A stretch of 64,000 nt of DNA from Phocicoccus pinnipedialis (GTDB lineage Bacteria > Bacillota > Bacilli > Staphylococcales > Salinicoccaceae). Position numbers and translations under genes: made by a program. This document shows positions 28,946 to 36,780 of the stretch, one piece after another. Where the stretch lies: contig NZ_CAJEWB010000006.1 in the NCBI RefSeq assembly GCF_903994035.1, positions 61,705 through 125,704 of the forward strand, written 5' to 3'. Each line of letters begins with the position of its first letter. The first letter of the stretch is position 1. Below the pieces are notes generated by a model. It saw nothing but the letters and a program-made list of their open reading frames with translations. It did not search any database and had not been told where the DNA came from.

Positions 28946-29312
28946 ACTTCATCTCTATTATTTGCATCGTGCATCTACCTGCAGCGATGTGCTTATTTTG
29001 TTCGTCAAAGATGTCTACTGAGTAAACTGCGGTGCTTCTGCCGAGATGGACCTTCGTTGCTTTAGCAATCAAAGTCCCCGTCTTCTTTGCACGCAGATGA
29101 TTGACGTTGACTTCGAGCCCCATCGCGACGCGGCCTTCCAAATTATGGTTTGCACCAATCGAGGCTGCCGTCTCCACGAGAACTGCATTCATGCCGCCAT
29201 GAACATATCCATACGGCTGGTGGCTCTTCTCATCAATCTCCATCCTTATAGTCGCTGATTCTGTATTTAGATCGACGACTTCAATTCCAAATAATTTAAT
29301 TAAATTCGTCAT
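28944..29312 (-). CDS. PaaI-like hot-dog fold thioesterase
   Basis: A 122-residue hot-dog domain protein. The block HQPYGYVHGGMNAVLVETAAS near residue 31 carries the expected catalytic HGG and acidic residue, followed by GLEVNVNHLRAKKTG. Such enzymes hydrolyse acyl-CoA thioesters; in many bacteria the closest relatives act on 1,4-dihydroxy-2-naphthoyl-CoA in menaquinone synthesis, but no men genes are here. It overlaps the leucyl aminopeptidase gene by 17 bases, so translation is coupled. Confidence 0.88.
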   Translation of the reverse strand: MTNLIKLFGIEVVDLNTESATIRMEIDEKSHQPYGYVHGGMNAVLVETAASIGANHNLEGRVAMGLEVNVNHLRAKKTGTLIAKATKVHLGRSTAVYSVDIFDEQNKHIAAGRCTMQIIEMK

Positions 29313-30774
29313 AAGCTTTCTCGTTCTTGATGTAATCGAGAACTGTACGAATCATCACACCTGACGCACCTTTTGGACCGTATGCGCTCGCTTTAGTGAA
29401 CCCACTCGTTCCCGCAATATCAAAGTGTAACCACGGATAGTCTTCAACGAATTTCTCGATGAATGACGCTGCAAATGACGCGCCCCCGTAGGGTTTTAAA
29501 TTACTATTAACGAGGTCTGCAGATGCCGTTTCACGCACCGCTTTATCCTCTAACTCATCCATTGGTAAATGCCATAATTTTTCGCCTGTTGCAATGGATG
29601 ACTCTAAGATTGGTAAAGTAAATACTTGGTCCTTGTTCGTGAATAGTCCTGTACGCTCCATTCCAAGTGCACCGATTACTGCACCCGTTAATGTTGCGAA
29701 GTCCATAATCACCACTGGATCATAGCGCGTCGCTTCAAACACTGCGTCAGCGAGCACTAAGCGTCCTTCTGCATCTGTGTTTGTCACTTCTACACTTAGA
29801 CCTTTTTTAGATACATATACGTCGTCTGGTCGGTTTGCATCACCTGTCACCATGTTCTCGGCTAGCGCAACAATCGCTACAACATGTGTCTTAACTTCTT
29901 GGTCAACTATAGCTTTCAACATACCCAGTACGTTTGCTGCTCCACTCATATCGTACTTCATTCCAACCATGCCAGTACGAGGCTTTAATGAATACCCGCC
30001 AGAGTCGTAAGTAATCCCTTTACCAACTAGAGCCACTGGCTTCCCATCGAACTCAGGGTGCTTGTAAACAAGCGTCACGAGACGTGGTCCTTTAGTTGAA
30101 CCTTTACCCACTGAAGTGATCAAGCCATAGCCCTCTTCTTCAAGCGTGTTGTCGTCTTTTACATCTACTTTTACGTACTTCTTTCTCTCGAACTCTTCAA
30201 CAATTAAGTCCGCGAAAGTTTCCGGATATAATTCGTTTGGTGGCATTTCACTGAAGTCACGAGCAAAGTTAATCGCGCGACCTTCGATCATTCCATCGCT
30301 CAGCGCCTCGCTGTTCACTTCACCAATGAACGACACGTTCAGTTCTTTATCTTCACGCGTTTTGTGAGAGTAGACCTCATATGTGCTGATTTCTGACATC
30401 AGTCCAATATCATAAAAGAACTCATCTGAGTCCACTATGAAAGATCCTAATTCAAATGCAGCATCCACACCGTCTTTCGCAATGAACTGGAAGACATTTC
30501 CAAGCGCTTTCTGCATGTCTAGACGCGTGAGTTTATCTGAAACGCCTAAACCAACCGTGATGATTTTACGGTATTCCGTCTGCAATAATGCACCTGTCGT
30601 TTTCACTTCACCAAGTTTTGTAGATAAAACACCAGACTCTATCGCGTCTAGTAAATTGCCGTTAAAAAATGCATCAAGTGTATCAAAAATCTTCAAATCT
30701 TTTACGTCTTCAGAAATACCAACTACAATCGCGCCTTTTGTTTCTTGAATCGTTTGATTTAAATTAATTTCCAT
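29296..30774 (-). CDS. pepA: Leucyl aminopeptidase (M17 family)
   Basis: A 492-residue M17 cytosolic aminopeptidase. Metal ligands and catalytic residues lie in VGKGITYDSGGYSLKP (about 250-265) and in the family signature NTDAEGRLVLADA near residue 332. It trims N-terminal residues from peptides using two divalent metals. AGGAGG-like GGAGGA precedes ATG 30774. Lies between yuiB and the thioesterase gene on one transcript; the same neighbourhood with ndh exists in B. subtilis (yuiE, yuiB, yumB). Confidence 0.93.
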   Translation of the reverse strand: MEINLNQTIQETKGAIVVGISEDVKDLKIFDTLDAFFNGNLLDAIESGVLSTKLGEVKTTGALLQTEYRKIITVGLGVSDKLTRLDMQKALGNVFQFIAKDGVDAAFELGSFIVDSDEFFYDIGLMSEISTYEVYSHKTREDKELNVSFIGEVNSEALSDGMIEGRAINFARDFSEMPPNELYPETFADLIVEEFERKKYVKVDVKDDNTLEEEGYGLITSVGKGSTKGPRLVTLVYKHPEFDGKPVALVGKGITYDSGGYSLKPRTGMVGMKYDMSGAANVLGMLKAIVDQEVKTHVVAIVALAENMVTGDANRPDDVYVSKKGLSVEVTNTDAEGRLVLADAVFEATRYDPVVIMDFATLTGAVIGALGMERTGLFTNKDQVFTLPILESSIATGEKLWHLPMDELEDKAVRETASADLVNSNLKPYGGASFAASFIEKFVEDYPWLHFDIAGTSGFTKASAYGPKGASGVMIRTVLDYIKNEKAYDEFN

Positions 30775-30783
30775 GAAATCCTC

Positions 30784-31101
30784 CTAGAACATTTGATAAC
30801 CGAGTTTTCTCAGATATTTAATTGACCATCCTGCAATCAGGATTCCAATGAACCCAGCAAGCAAGATAATCACGTCAAACATCTGAACGTTAATGATATT
30901 ATCCAGCGCAGTGCTGAATGTTTCACTTGGTTTTTTTATATAATCTATTGTTTCTACGCGGTCTACAATTAAGATTACGATGATTGGATAGATAAAAGCC
31001 ATGATCCATGTCATCCGTAAAATCATATTCAATATGAAACTAATCCCAAAGAATAAAACAAAGTATAACACGATAGAAATAAATACTTGTACAATATTCA
31101 A
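30784..31101 (-). CDS. yuiB: YuiB family small membrane protein
   Basis: A 105-residue protein with three predicted helices (about 5-27, 32-48, 76-96). Its size, sequence character and position between the ndh and leucyl aminopeptidase genes match B. subtilis YuiB. The function is unknown. It is followed after 9 bases by the aminopeptidase gene. Confidence 0.78.
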   Translation of the reverse strand: MNIVQVFISIVLYFVLFFGISFILNMILRMTWIMAFIYPIIVILIVDRVETIDYIKKPSETFSTALDNIINVQMFDVIILLAGFIGILIAGWSIKYLRKLGYQMF

Positions 31102-31115
31102 TGTGTCACCTCTAC

Positions 31116-31148
31116 AAAAAAAGCATGAGCATTATACAATACTCATGC
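31116..31148 (-). terminator. Rho-independent terminator of ndh
   Basis: The stem GCATGAGtATT/AATgCTCATGC is followed on the minus strand by TTTTTTT. It separates ndh from the yuiB transcript. Confidence 0.87.
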
Positions 31149-31158
31149 GATTTATTAA

Positions 31159-32370
31159 TTAAAGTAATTTACCTTTTGAGTATGCAAGAATCGGGCCACC
31201 AAGGATGAATACTGCTCGTGTGTCGATTACTTTCTTCATGATTGCTGCAGATTTACCTTTGATTGGTTTTCCAAATACCATTCCGATACCATCTTTTGAA
31301 CCTAGTGAACAAACCGTACCTTTGTCATCGAAAACAAATGGCTCTAGTTTATCGCCGTTTAATTTGCGTTTGATGTTTCTTGCTAAGTGGTCTCCAAGTT
31401 GCATAGCGATTTGTGCTGTTGTTGGGTAAGGGCGGGCATCTGGACCTTCACCGTTCATAACAGCTGCGACGTCTCCAATGACAAATATGTTATCGTATCC
31501 GTCAACTGAAAGGTCACTGTTCACTACAATACGACCACGTTTAACACCATCAAATGACTCTTCCATTAAGCGTGATCCACGAACTCCTGCAGTCCAGATA
31601 CGGTTGTTAGCGTAAAGTTGTTGTTCTTTCTCGTCAACTTTAACCATGAATCCTTTATCGTTTGCTGCAGTGATTGCAGTTCCGAGCATAAATGTCACAC
31701 CGCGATCTTCTAAGAACTTCTGAGCATAGTCAACGAGTTCTTTAGGGAACATTGGTAACATGGATGGCATTGCTTCAACACAAGTGATTTTCACTTTGTT
31801 GTAATCAATTCCAAGCTGTGCACACAATTCTGGTAGTGTTTCAACTAACTCACCGAGGTACTCGATACCTGTGAAACCCGCTCCACCTACTACGATTGAT
31901 AGGTCGTTTTCATCTCCAGAAGTTAAGTAATTCTTGAAGTTCGCTTCAATTGATTGTCTTGCTTCTAAAGCGTTTGTTGGATTAGTCATCGCTTGTGCGT
32001 ACTCTTCCATTCCAGTGATTCCAAATGTTTCTGATTCGAAACCAAGTGCAACGACTAGGTAATCGAATTCGAATTCACCTTGTGTTGTTTCTACTGTCTG
32101 CGCGTCTTTGTTGATTTTAGTTACTTCAGCTACAATAAATTTCGTCTTCATGTTGTCTACAGCTTTAGCTATCGGATAAACACCGTCTTCCCAGTTTATT
32201 GAACCGGCAGCCGTTTCGTGTAACCACGTTGCTTCATAGTGATATTCATTCTTGTTAATTAATGTAATATCCGCATCTTGGAATCCAAGCTCTTTCTGTA
32301 ATCTAACAACCGTTGCTAATCCTGCATATCCAGCACCTAGCACAACGATTTTTTTTCTTTCATAGCTCAT
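31159..32370 (-). CDS. ndh: Type II NADH:quinone oxidoreductase (NDH-2)
   Basis: A 403-residue membrane-associated flavoprotein. The FAD motif is [11 protein letters not shown] near residue 10, the NAD motif [16 protein letters not shown] is near residue 165, and the second FAD motif IFVIGDVAA is near residue 300. It passes electrons from NADH to menaquinone without pumping protons, the main NADH entry point in staphylococci, which lack complex I. The start is ATG 32370 (MSYERKK) with GGGAGA upstream; an in-frame ATG five codons earlier lies within or before this site. Confidence 0.93.
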   Translation of the reverse strand: MSYERKKIVVLGAGYAGLATVVRLQKELGFQDADITLINKNEYHYEATWLHETAAGSINWEDGVYPIAKAVDNMKTKFIVAEVTKINKDAQTVETTQGEFEFDYLVVALGFESETFGITGMEEYAQAMTNPTNALEARQSIEANFKNYLTSGDENDLSIVVGGAGFTGIEYLGELVETLPELCAQLGIDYNKVKITCVEAMPSMLPMFPKELVDYAQKFLEDRGVTFMLGTAITAANDKGFMVKVDEKEQQLYANNRIWTAGVRGSRLMEESFDGVKRGRIVVNSDLSVDGYDNIFVIGDVAAVMNGEGPDARPYPTTAQIAMQLGDHLARNIKRKLNGDKLEPFVFDDKGTVCSLGSKDGIGMVFGKPIKGKSAAIMKKVIDTRAVFILGGPILAYSKGKLL

Positions 32371-32415
32371 TTGCCCATCTCCCAAATATTATAAATAATT
32401 TACTAAATATGAACA

Positions 32416-32456
32416 TAAAAAAACGCTAATATTTATCACTATAATATTAGCGTTTT
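32416..32456 (-). terminator. Rho-independent terminator of the sufA-like gene
   Basis: The stem AAACGCTAATATT/AATATTAGCGTTT is 13 bases and followed on the minus strand by a T run. It lies 31 bases past the stop of gene 32488-32847. Confidence 0.88.
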
Positions 32457-32487
32457 CTAGTTATTTAATCAAGGTTTTGTGATGAAA

Positions 32488-32847
32488 TTAACATTTATTT
32501 GGAGTACCTTCTTTTGTTTTCGTTCTGAACGATGCTCCGCAACCGCATGATAGGCTTGCTAATGGGTTGTCTATTGTGAATCCACCACCGAGCAATGACT
32601 GCTTAAATCCAATCACTGTTCCATCCACTACAGGTATATCATGCTGATCAATGATTAACTTTACGCCGTAATATTCGAATTCAATATCGTTATCATTTTT
32701 TTCGTGCTCAGCACTCATACCATATGTGAGACCGGTACAACCGCCACCTTGTACTTTAAACCTTAAGTAGCCGTCTGCCATGTCGTTTTTTTTCAACATA
32801 TCTTTGACTTCATACGCTGCTTCTTCTGTTAATGTAACTTGTGACAT
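32488..32847 (-). CDS. sufA: A-type Fe-S carrier (IscA/SufA/ErpA-like)
   Basis: A 119-residue HesB-like domain. The three cluster-binding Cys are visible: one in QGGGCTGLTYG near residue 37 and two in LSCGCGASF near residues 101-103. Such carriers deliver Fe-S clusters to apo-targets. It is not in the suf operon of this window; it stands with yuzB and nfu on the minus strand, as does B. subtilis yutM near yutI. A C-terminal extension of about 16 residues ends in Cys119, which is unusual for the family. Confidence 0.9.
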   Translation of the reverse strand: MSQVTLTEEAAYEVKDMLKKNDMADGYLRFKVQGGGCTGLTYGMSAEHEKNDNDIEFEYYGVKLIIDQHDIPVVDGTVIGFKQSLLGGGFTIDNPLASLSCGCGASFRTKTKEGTPNKC

Positions 32848-32886
32848 AATTTCACCCCACTTAGTTGTTATACCTATTATATCAAA

Positions 32887-33144
32887 CTAAAAATCTAAAT
32901 ACTGTTCATCGAACGCGTCATCTAGTTTATCAAGTTTTTTCTCAATCTTCTCTAGTAATTTGGTATTGTCTTTTGCCGATACAATCTGCCCTTCGACAAG
33001 CGCGAACGCCATCTTACTGCACAGTCCGCAGTTATTCGTACACTCATAATCGACGCAGTCAAGGTCCATGCGGGAACTCAGTACATCATATACTTGCTGC
33101 GTTCCTTTTTGCATATTTGCATTGCAAAACTCAACGAGTTTCAT
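32887..33144 (-). CDS. yuzB: YuzB family (DUF1450) Cys-rich protein
   Basis: An 85-residue protein with Cys residues in EFCNAN, LDCVDYECTNNCGLC, the family hallmark of a thioredoxin-like [2Fe-2S] ferredoxin-type arrangement (DUF1450). The function is unknown; the cluster is inferred from Cys spacing and neighbours. It lies between nfu and the sufA-like gene in the same direction. Confidence 0.85.
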   Translation of the reverse strand: MKLVEFCNANMQKGTQQVYDVLSSRMDLDCVDYECTNNCGLCSKMAFALVEGQIVSAKDNTKLLEKIEKKLDKLDDAFDEQYLDF

Positions 33145-33156
33145 AGTTTACCACCT

Positions 33157-33191
33157 AAAAATAAAAACTAGAGAATGAATCTCTAGTTTTT
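33157..33191 (-). terminator. Rho-independent terminator of nfu
   Basis: The stem AAAAACTAGAG/CTCTAGTTTTT (33163-33191, 7-base loop) is followed on the minus strand by ATTTTTAG. It overlaps the nfu stop. Confidence 0.82.
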
Positions 33192-33432
33192 AGAATACCT
33201 GTTCGATCTCTACGAACCCAGGCACTTCTTCTAAAAGTGCACGTTCAATTCCTGCTTTTAACGTAATTGTTGAGCTTGGGCAAGTGCCGCAAGCACCGAG
33301 TAAACGAAGCATTACGATACCGTCATCAACGGCTACGAGCTCAACGTCTCCACCATCACGTAAGAGGAATGGGCGTAATTTATCTAAAACAGCGTCAACT
33401 TGTTCATACATTGTGTCTTTTGTTGTTGTCAT
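33190..33432 (-). CDS. nfu: Nfu-type Fe-S cluster carrier
   Basis: An 80-residue NifU C-terminal-like domain. The CGTCPSST motif near residue 49 supplies the two Cys that bridge a [4Fe-4S] cluster between two monomers. Nfu transfers clusters to targets such as aconitase and probably lipoyl synthase; lipA is 2.5 kb away. Single domain, no accompanying NifU N-terminal part. AGGAGT-like GGAGTG precedes the start. Confidence 0.93.
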   Translation of the reverse strand: MTTTKDTMYEQVDAVLDKLRPFLLRDGGDVELVAVDDGIVMLRLLGACGTCPSSTITLKAGIERALLEEVPGFVEIEQVF

Positions 33433-33526
33433 TTATATCACTCCAAAACTGTTATAAAGAAATATGTCTGTATTTGTATTATAATGGATTTACTGACAAA
33501 AATCTATCATCTGAAAGGAGTATATC

Positions 33527-33844
33527 ATGAGTTATACAGTTAATGTTTATGGACGTGACGTACAATGTGCTTCTTGTGTGAATGCACCAAGTTCAAAAGA
33601 TACACATGATTGGCTGGGTGCTTTATTCACAAAAAAATTTCCTAATGAGGATATCAAAGTGAATTACATCGACATGGATAAAGATGAAAACCTCTCTGAT
33701 TATGATCAGGAATTAATCGAACAAGTCGATAACGACGAGCTATTCTATCCACTCGTGACAATCAATGATGAGGTTGTACAAGACGGATATGTGCAATTAA
33801 AACCAATTATGAAATGGTTTGAAAATAAAGGCATCAATGCTTAA
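33527..33844 (+). CDS. yuzD: YuzD family (DUF1462) thioredoxin-like protein
   Basis: A 105-residue protein. The N-terminal VYGRDVQCASCVNAPSSKDTHDWL carries a CxxC near residue 14, and FYPLVTINDEVVQDG near residue 75 has the cis-Pro-like feature of a thioredoxin fold. This is the DUF1462/YuzD family; the role is unknown, though it is commonly next to nfu (yutI) and yuzB, as here, suggesting a link with Fe-S or redox repair. It is divergent from nfu. AAAGGAG precedes ATG 33527. Confidence 0.87.
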   Translation: MSYTVNVYGRDVQCASCVNAPSSKDTHDWLGALFTKKFPNEDIKVNYIDMDKDENLSDYDQELIEQVDNDELFYPLVTINDEVVQDGYVQLKPIMKWFENKGINA

Positions 33845-33852
33845 AGTTTGTG

Positions 33853-33889
33853 AATGTTGCTCTTCGCAGAAATGTGAGGAGCATTTTTT
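33853..33889 (+). terminator. Rho-independent terminator of yuzD
   Basis: The imperfect stem AAT..GCTCTTC/GAGGAGC.ATT is followed by TTTTTTA. It lies 9 bases after the yuzD stop. Confidence 0.7.
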
Positions 33890-33950
33890 ATTGCTTGTTT
33901 TTAAAGATTTTGTCCGTCTAACCTCTTTTAGCTTACATTGACTATGGCGA

Positions 33951-33984
33951 TTAAATAAATAAAACATCCACCGAAGTGGATGTT
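33951..33984 (-). terminator. Rho-independent terminator of bioY
   Basis: The stem AACATCCAC/GTGGATGTT with a 4-base loop (TTCG on the minus strand) is followed there by TTTATTTATTT. It lies 13 bases past the bioY stop. Confidence 0.88.
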
Positions 33985-33996
33985 CTTCTCTCAATA

Positions 33997-34533
33997 TTAA
34001 ACATGTACGCCGCGTTGTATTAATACACGCGAGAATAGTAGCGTGCACACTGCGACAATTAAATCTTTCACTATAAATGGTGTTACTGTATACATAATTG
34101 CCTTTGTAACACTCACTGGAGACACCATTACATAGTTCATGATAATCATAAAGTACACAAGTCCAATCGCGAATAAAATTAACACACCAATTGTTACGAT
34201 GATACCACTCATAAAAAGACTAGATTCAGAGCGTGCTGCAAGTCCTGCAAAAAATGCGAGTGGTAAGAATCCAATGATGAACCCGAAACTTGGGCTCACT
34301 AGTGATGCCAATCCGCCACTTCCGCCTGCGAATACTGGAATACCAATTAACCCGATTAATATGTAAACCACTACGCTTAGAACACCATATCTAGAGCCTA
34401 ATAAACATCCGGCTAAAATAACCATCGGTGCTTGTAATGTTATCGGTACCGGACCGATTGGGATGCTAATCTGTGCGCCAATCGCAATTAATGCTGCAAA
34501 TAATGCGACTAAAATCAATTGTTTCGTTTTCAT
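33997..34533 (-). CDS. bioY: Biotin ECF transporter S-component BioY
   Basis: A 178-residue six-helix membrane protein. The BioY signature is visible: AQISIPIGPVPITLQAPMV near residue 20 and the GGSGGLASLVSPSFGFIIGF block near residue 70. It binds biotin and works with the ECF module; neither ECF nor bio genes are in the window. A promoter is predicted just upstream. AAAGGAG precedes ATG 34533. Confidence 0.92.
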   Translation of the reverse strand: MKTKQLILVALFAALIAIGAQISIPIGPVPITLQAPMVILAGCLLGSRYGVLSVVVYILIGLIGIPVFAGGSGGLASLVSPSFGFIIGFLPLAFFAGLAARSESSLFMSGIIVTIGVLILFAIGLVYFMIIMNYVMVSPVSVTKAIMYTVTPFIVKDLIVAVCTLLFSRVLIQRGVHV

Positions 34534-34562
34534 TATATCTCCTTTTAAAACGGTATGCGCTT

Positions 34563-34592
34563 ATCATAGCAAAACTTACATTCAGTGGTCAA
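34563..34592 (-). promoter_or_regulatory. Predicted promoter of bioY
   Basis: On the minus strand TTGACC (34587-34592) and TATGAT (34563-34568) are separated by 18 bases and lie 30 bases before the bioY start. The -35 is embedded in the small palindrome AGTGGTTTGACCACT, a possible operator. Confidence 0.62.
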
Positions 34593-34604
34593 ACCACTTC
34601 AATA

Positions 34605-35030
34605 TTATTGATTTTCACTCATAAAAGCCGTGACTGCTTGTGGATCTGTCTTAAAGAAGTGTTCTACATTTTTCTTGAAATCTTGATACGCAGAAAGATT
34701 TTCTTTAAACTCTGCACGCATCTCTTCATGGTCAATGCGTTTGTAATCACGTACAAGTACTGCACGCCATTTAAATGTAGTCTCGAATTTCGCGAAATCC
34801 GCTTCAGGAATCACCTTTTCATTCTTCATAATATCCATTACATCTAAATAGTTACCTGGATCTCTGAGTACAAACGCATCAATAATGCTGTTTCCAACAT
34901 CAACCGTCGCTTCAATCAGCATCTGACATACGCGCTCCAATGCAAGGTCGTTATCCGTGTCAATTTCTGTCGTTAGATACTCAATGTAATCCAATCTTCT
35001 AAGTAACTGGTCTTTGTCTACAAAATACAT
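34605..35030 (-). CDS. yutE: YutE family HepT-like protein (DUF86)
   Basis: A 141-residue all-helical HEPN/DUF86 protein. The block EATVDVGNSIIDAF near residue 42 is typical. HepT toxins of MntA/HepT systems share this fold and an Rx4-6H ribonuclease motif; here RDYKRIDHEEM has an R and H at compatible spacing but lacks the usual Tyr. No MntA-type nucleotidyltransferase gene is adjacent, and YutE is a conserved core protein of Bacilli, so a housekeeping role is likely. It diverges from the DUF3055 gene. Confidence 0.8.
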   Translation of the reverse strand: MYFVDKDQLLRRLDYIEYLTTEIDTDNDLALERVCQMLIEATVDVGNSIIDAFVLRDPGNYLDVMDIMKNEKVIPEADFAKFETTFKWRAVLVRDYKRIDHEEMRAEFKENLSAYQDFKKNVEHFFKTDPQAVTAFMSENQ

Positions 35031-35105
35031 GTTGGTCCTCCATATACATTCTTTTCATATAATATGATAGCATAAGTACAGTAGATACGTCTTAGGGGGA
35101 TTATA

Positions 35106-35390
35106 GTGAAAAATCTTTATTTATATGACGATGAAGAAAACAGTGCCGTGAGATTCGTCGGCATCGCCGGAGATTATGGCCGTTATGACTTAACTGTCGT
35201 TCATACAACGAAATTTTTTGGTAAAACGCTCGTACTTAATATGCAAAATAATAAATTTAGTATCATGGGACCAGACGATTTAGAAGAGCCCGGATATGTC
35301 GAGTTCGCTCTTGATTTAAATGAAAATCAAGCTGCGGAAGTTAAGGACTTTTTAAACCAAGTCCTCTCTCCTGGCTGGTTCAGCGAATAA
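35106..35390 (+). CDS. DUF3055 family protein
   Basis: A 94-residue soluble protein with the DUF3055 pattern: LYDDEENSAVRFVGIAG at the start, KFFGKTLVLNMQNNKFSIMG in the middle, and DDLEEPGYVEFAL. The function is unknown. The start is GTG 35106 with GGGGG 8 bases upstream. It is divergent from yutE and convergent with yutD, sharing a bidirectional terminator with it. Confidence 0.85.
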   Translation: MKNLYLYDDEENSAVRFVGIAGDYGRYDLTVVHTTKFFGKTLVLNMQNNKFSIMGPDDLEEPGYVEFALDLNENQAAEVKDFLNQVLSPGWFSE

Positions 35391-35432
35391 AAATAAGCAT
35401 GTGTACCTTTCACAGGTCACATGCTTATTTTT
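35388..35432. terminator. Bidirectional terminator between the DUF3055 gene and yutD
   Basis: A 15-base inverted repeat AAAAATAAGCATGTG/CACATGCTTATTTTT with T and A runs on both sides. It begins at the stop codon of the DUF3055 gene. Confidence 0.92.
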
Positions 35433-35790
35433 ATTTAGGTGCTTCTATTTCATCTTTCTGTGTTGGTTCTATATCTTTTAAACCAAGTGTTTTTTGCTCT
35501 GCCTTAGATAGCTTGCGCAAGATAAAATACGCGCATCCAAAGTTACAGTACTCAAAAAGATAATCCTCTATCGCACTAAACTTCTTATCAATATCTGTCT
35601 TTTTCTTATCATCTCTAAAAAAACCATTCAGTCTTAACTTCTCATACCCAATATCTCCAACAATATAATCGTATTTATTTAATATTTCATTATACTTGTC
35701 TTCGAATTGCTCTAAGTCAAACGCATCACGGTGTTCTTTGATGAGTTCGAAATGCATATGACCTACAGTTACATATTTATTCACGTTCAA
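35431..35790 (-). CDS. yutD: YutD family protein (DUF1027)
   Basis: About 119 residues. The family core is [22 protein letters not shown], then [21 protein letters not shown] and [19 protein letters not shown]. The function is unknown. The reading frame stays open far upstream inside lipA, so the start must be chosen: TTG 35790 has AAGGTGAGG 7 bases upstream and gives a 14-base overlap with the lipA end; GTG 35784 or ATG 35757 are alternatives. Coupling to lipA is therefore likely. Confidence 0.83.
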   Translation of the reverse strand: MNVNKYVTVGHMHFELIKEHRDAFDLEQFEDKYNEILNKYDYIVGDIGYEKLRLNGFFRDDKKKTDIDKKFSAIEDYLFEYCNFGCAYFILRKLSKAEQKTLGLKDIEPTQKDEIEAPK

Positions 35791-36697
35791 GTAACGCCTC
35801 ACCTTGTTCTTGACGCGCACGTGCTGCAGCGTTAACCTGCTCGTCTGCGTGGTAGCTTGAACGTACCATTGGTCCTGCTTGGCAATGTTTGAATCCTTTT
35901 TCCATTGCGATTTTGCGCAGTTTACCAAACTCTAGTGGAGAGTAGTACTTTTCTACCTTGATATGCTTTCTTGTCGGTTGTAAATATTGGCCGATTGTTA
36001 AGATGTCAACTTGATTTTCTAGGAGATCGTCCATCGTCTGTAAGATTTCTTCTTCCGTCTCACCTAAACCAATCATGATGCTCGATTTTGTTGGAATGTC
36101 CGGATAAAGTTCTTTACAGTAACGGAGCATCTCTAAACTTCTATCATACTTTGCTTTCGCACGTACTCTTGGAGTTAAACGCTCAACCGTTTCAATGTTA
36201 TGGTTTAGAATGTCTGGTTTCGCATCCATCAATAATTTGATGTTTTCTTTATTGCCGTTAAAGTCAAAAGGTAATACTTCTACAGTTGTATACGGGTTTT
36301 CTTCACGCACACGCTTAATTGTTTCCGCATAAACAGATGCTCCGCCGTCACGGAGATCGTCACGCGCAACTGTTGTGATTACAACGTGCTTAAGATTCAT
36401 CTTCTTAACTGATTCTGCAATTCGACGTGGCTCGTCCCAGTCCACTTCGCTTGGAAGTCCTGTCTTAATCGCACAGAAACGACACGCACGTGTACATACG
36501 GAACCTAAGATCATGAAAGTTGCTGTCCTACGATCCGCCCAACATTCGTGAATGTTCGGACATCTCGCCTCTTCACATACTGTGTGCAGGTTTTCTGCAC
36601 GCATCATTTTCTTTAAATCTGTATAGTTCTTGTTTGTATTCAGTTTGATTTTAAGCCATTCTGGTTTTCTAAGAATTTCTTCACGCTTAGTCGCCAA
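35777..36697 (-). CDS. lipA: Lipoyl synthase
   Basis: A 306-residue radical SAM enzyme. Both Fe-S motifs are present: [12 protein letters not shown] near residue 41 (auxiliary cluster, CX4CX5C) and CTRACRFC near residue 68 (CX3CX2C, SAM cluster). It inserts two sulfur atoms into octanoyl chains on carrier proteins such as GcvH, whose gene lies 20 kb away. The auxiliary cluster is consumed in each turnover and rebuilt by carriers such as Nfu. Confidence 0.97.
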   Translation of the reverse strand: MATKREEILRKPEWLKIKLNTNKNYTDLKKMMRAENLHTVCEEARCPNIHECWADRRTATFMILGSVCTRACRFCAIKTGLPSEVDWDEPRRIAESVKKMNLKHVVITTVARDDLRDGGASVYAETIKRVREENPYTTVEVLPFDFNGNKENIKLLMDAKPDILNHNIETVERLTPRVRAKAKYDRSLEMLRYCKELYPDIPTKSSIMIGLGETEEEILQTMDDLLENQVDILTIGQYLQPTRKHIKVEKYYSPLEFGKLRKIAMEKGFKHCQAGPMVRSSYHADEQVNAAARARQEQGEALLERE

Positions 36698-36780
36698 ATC
36701 TATCCCTACCCATCATTGTCATTTAAATTCATCATAGCACAATTATCTTTCAATTTGTGGGCTTTTTGAAATCGTTTTAT

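Noticed and set aside
35791..35928. N-terminal extension of yutD inside lipA
   Set aside because: The added residues are lipA read in another frame and do not resemble YutD proteins.
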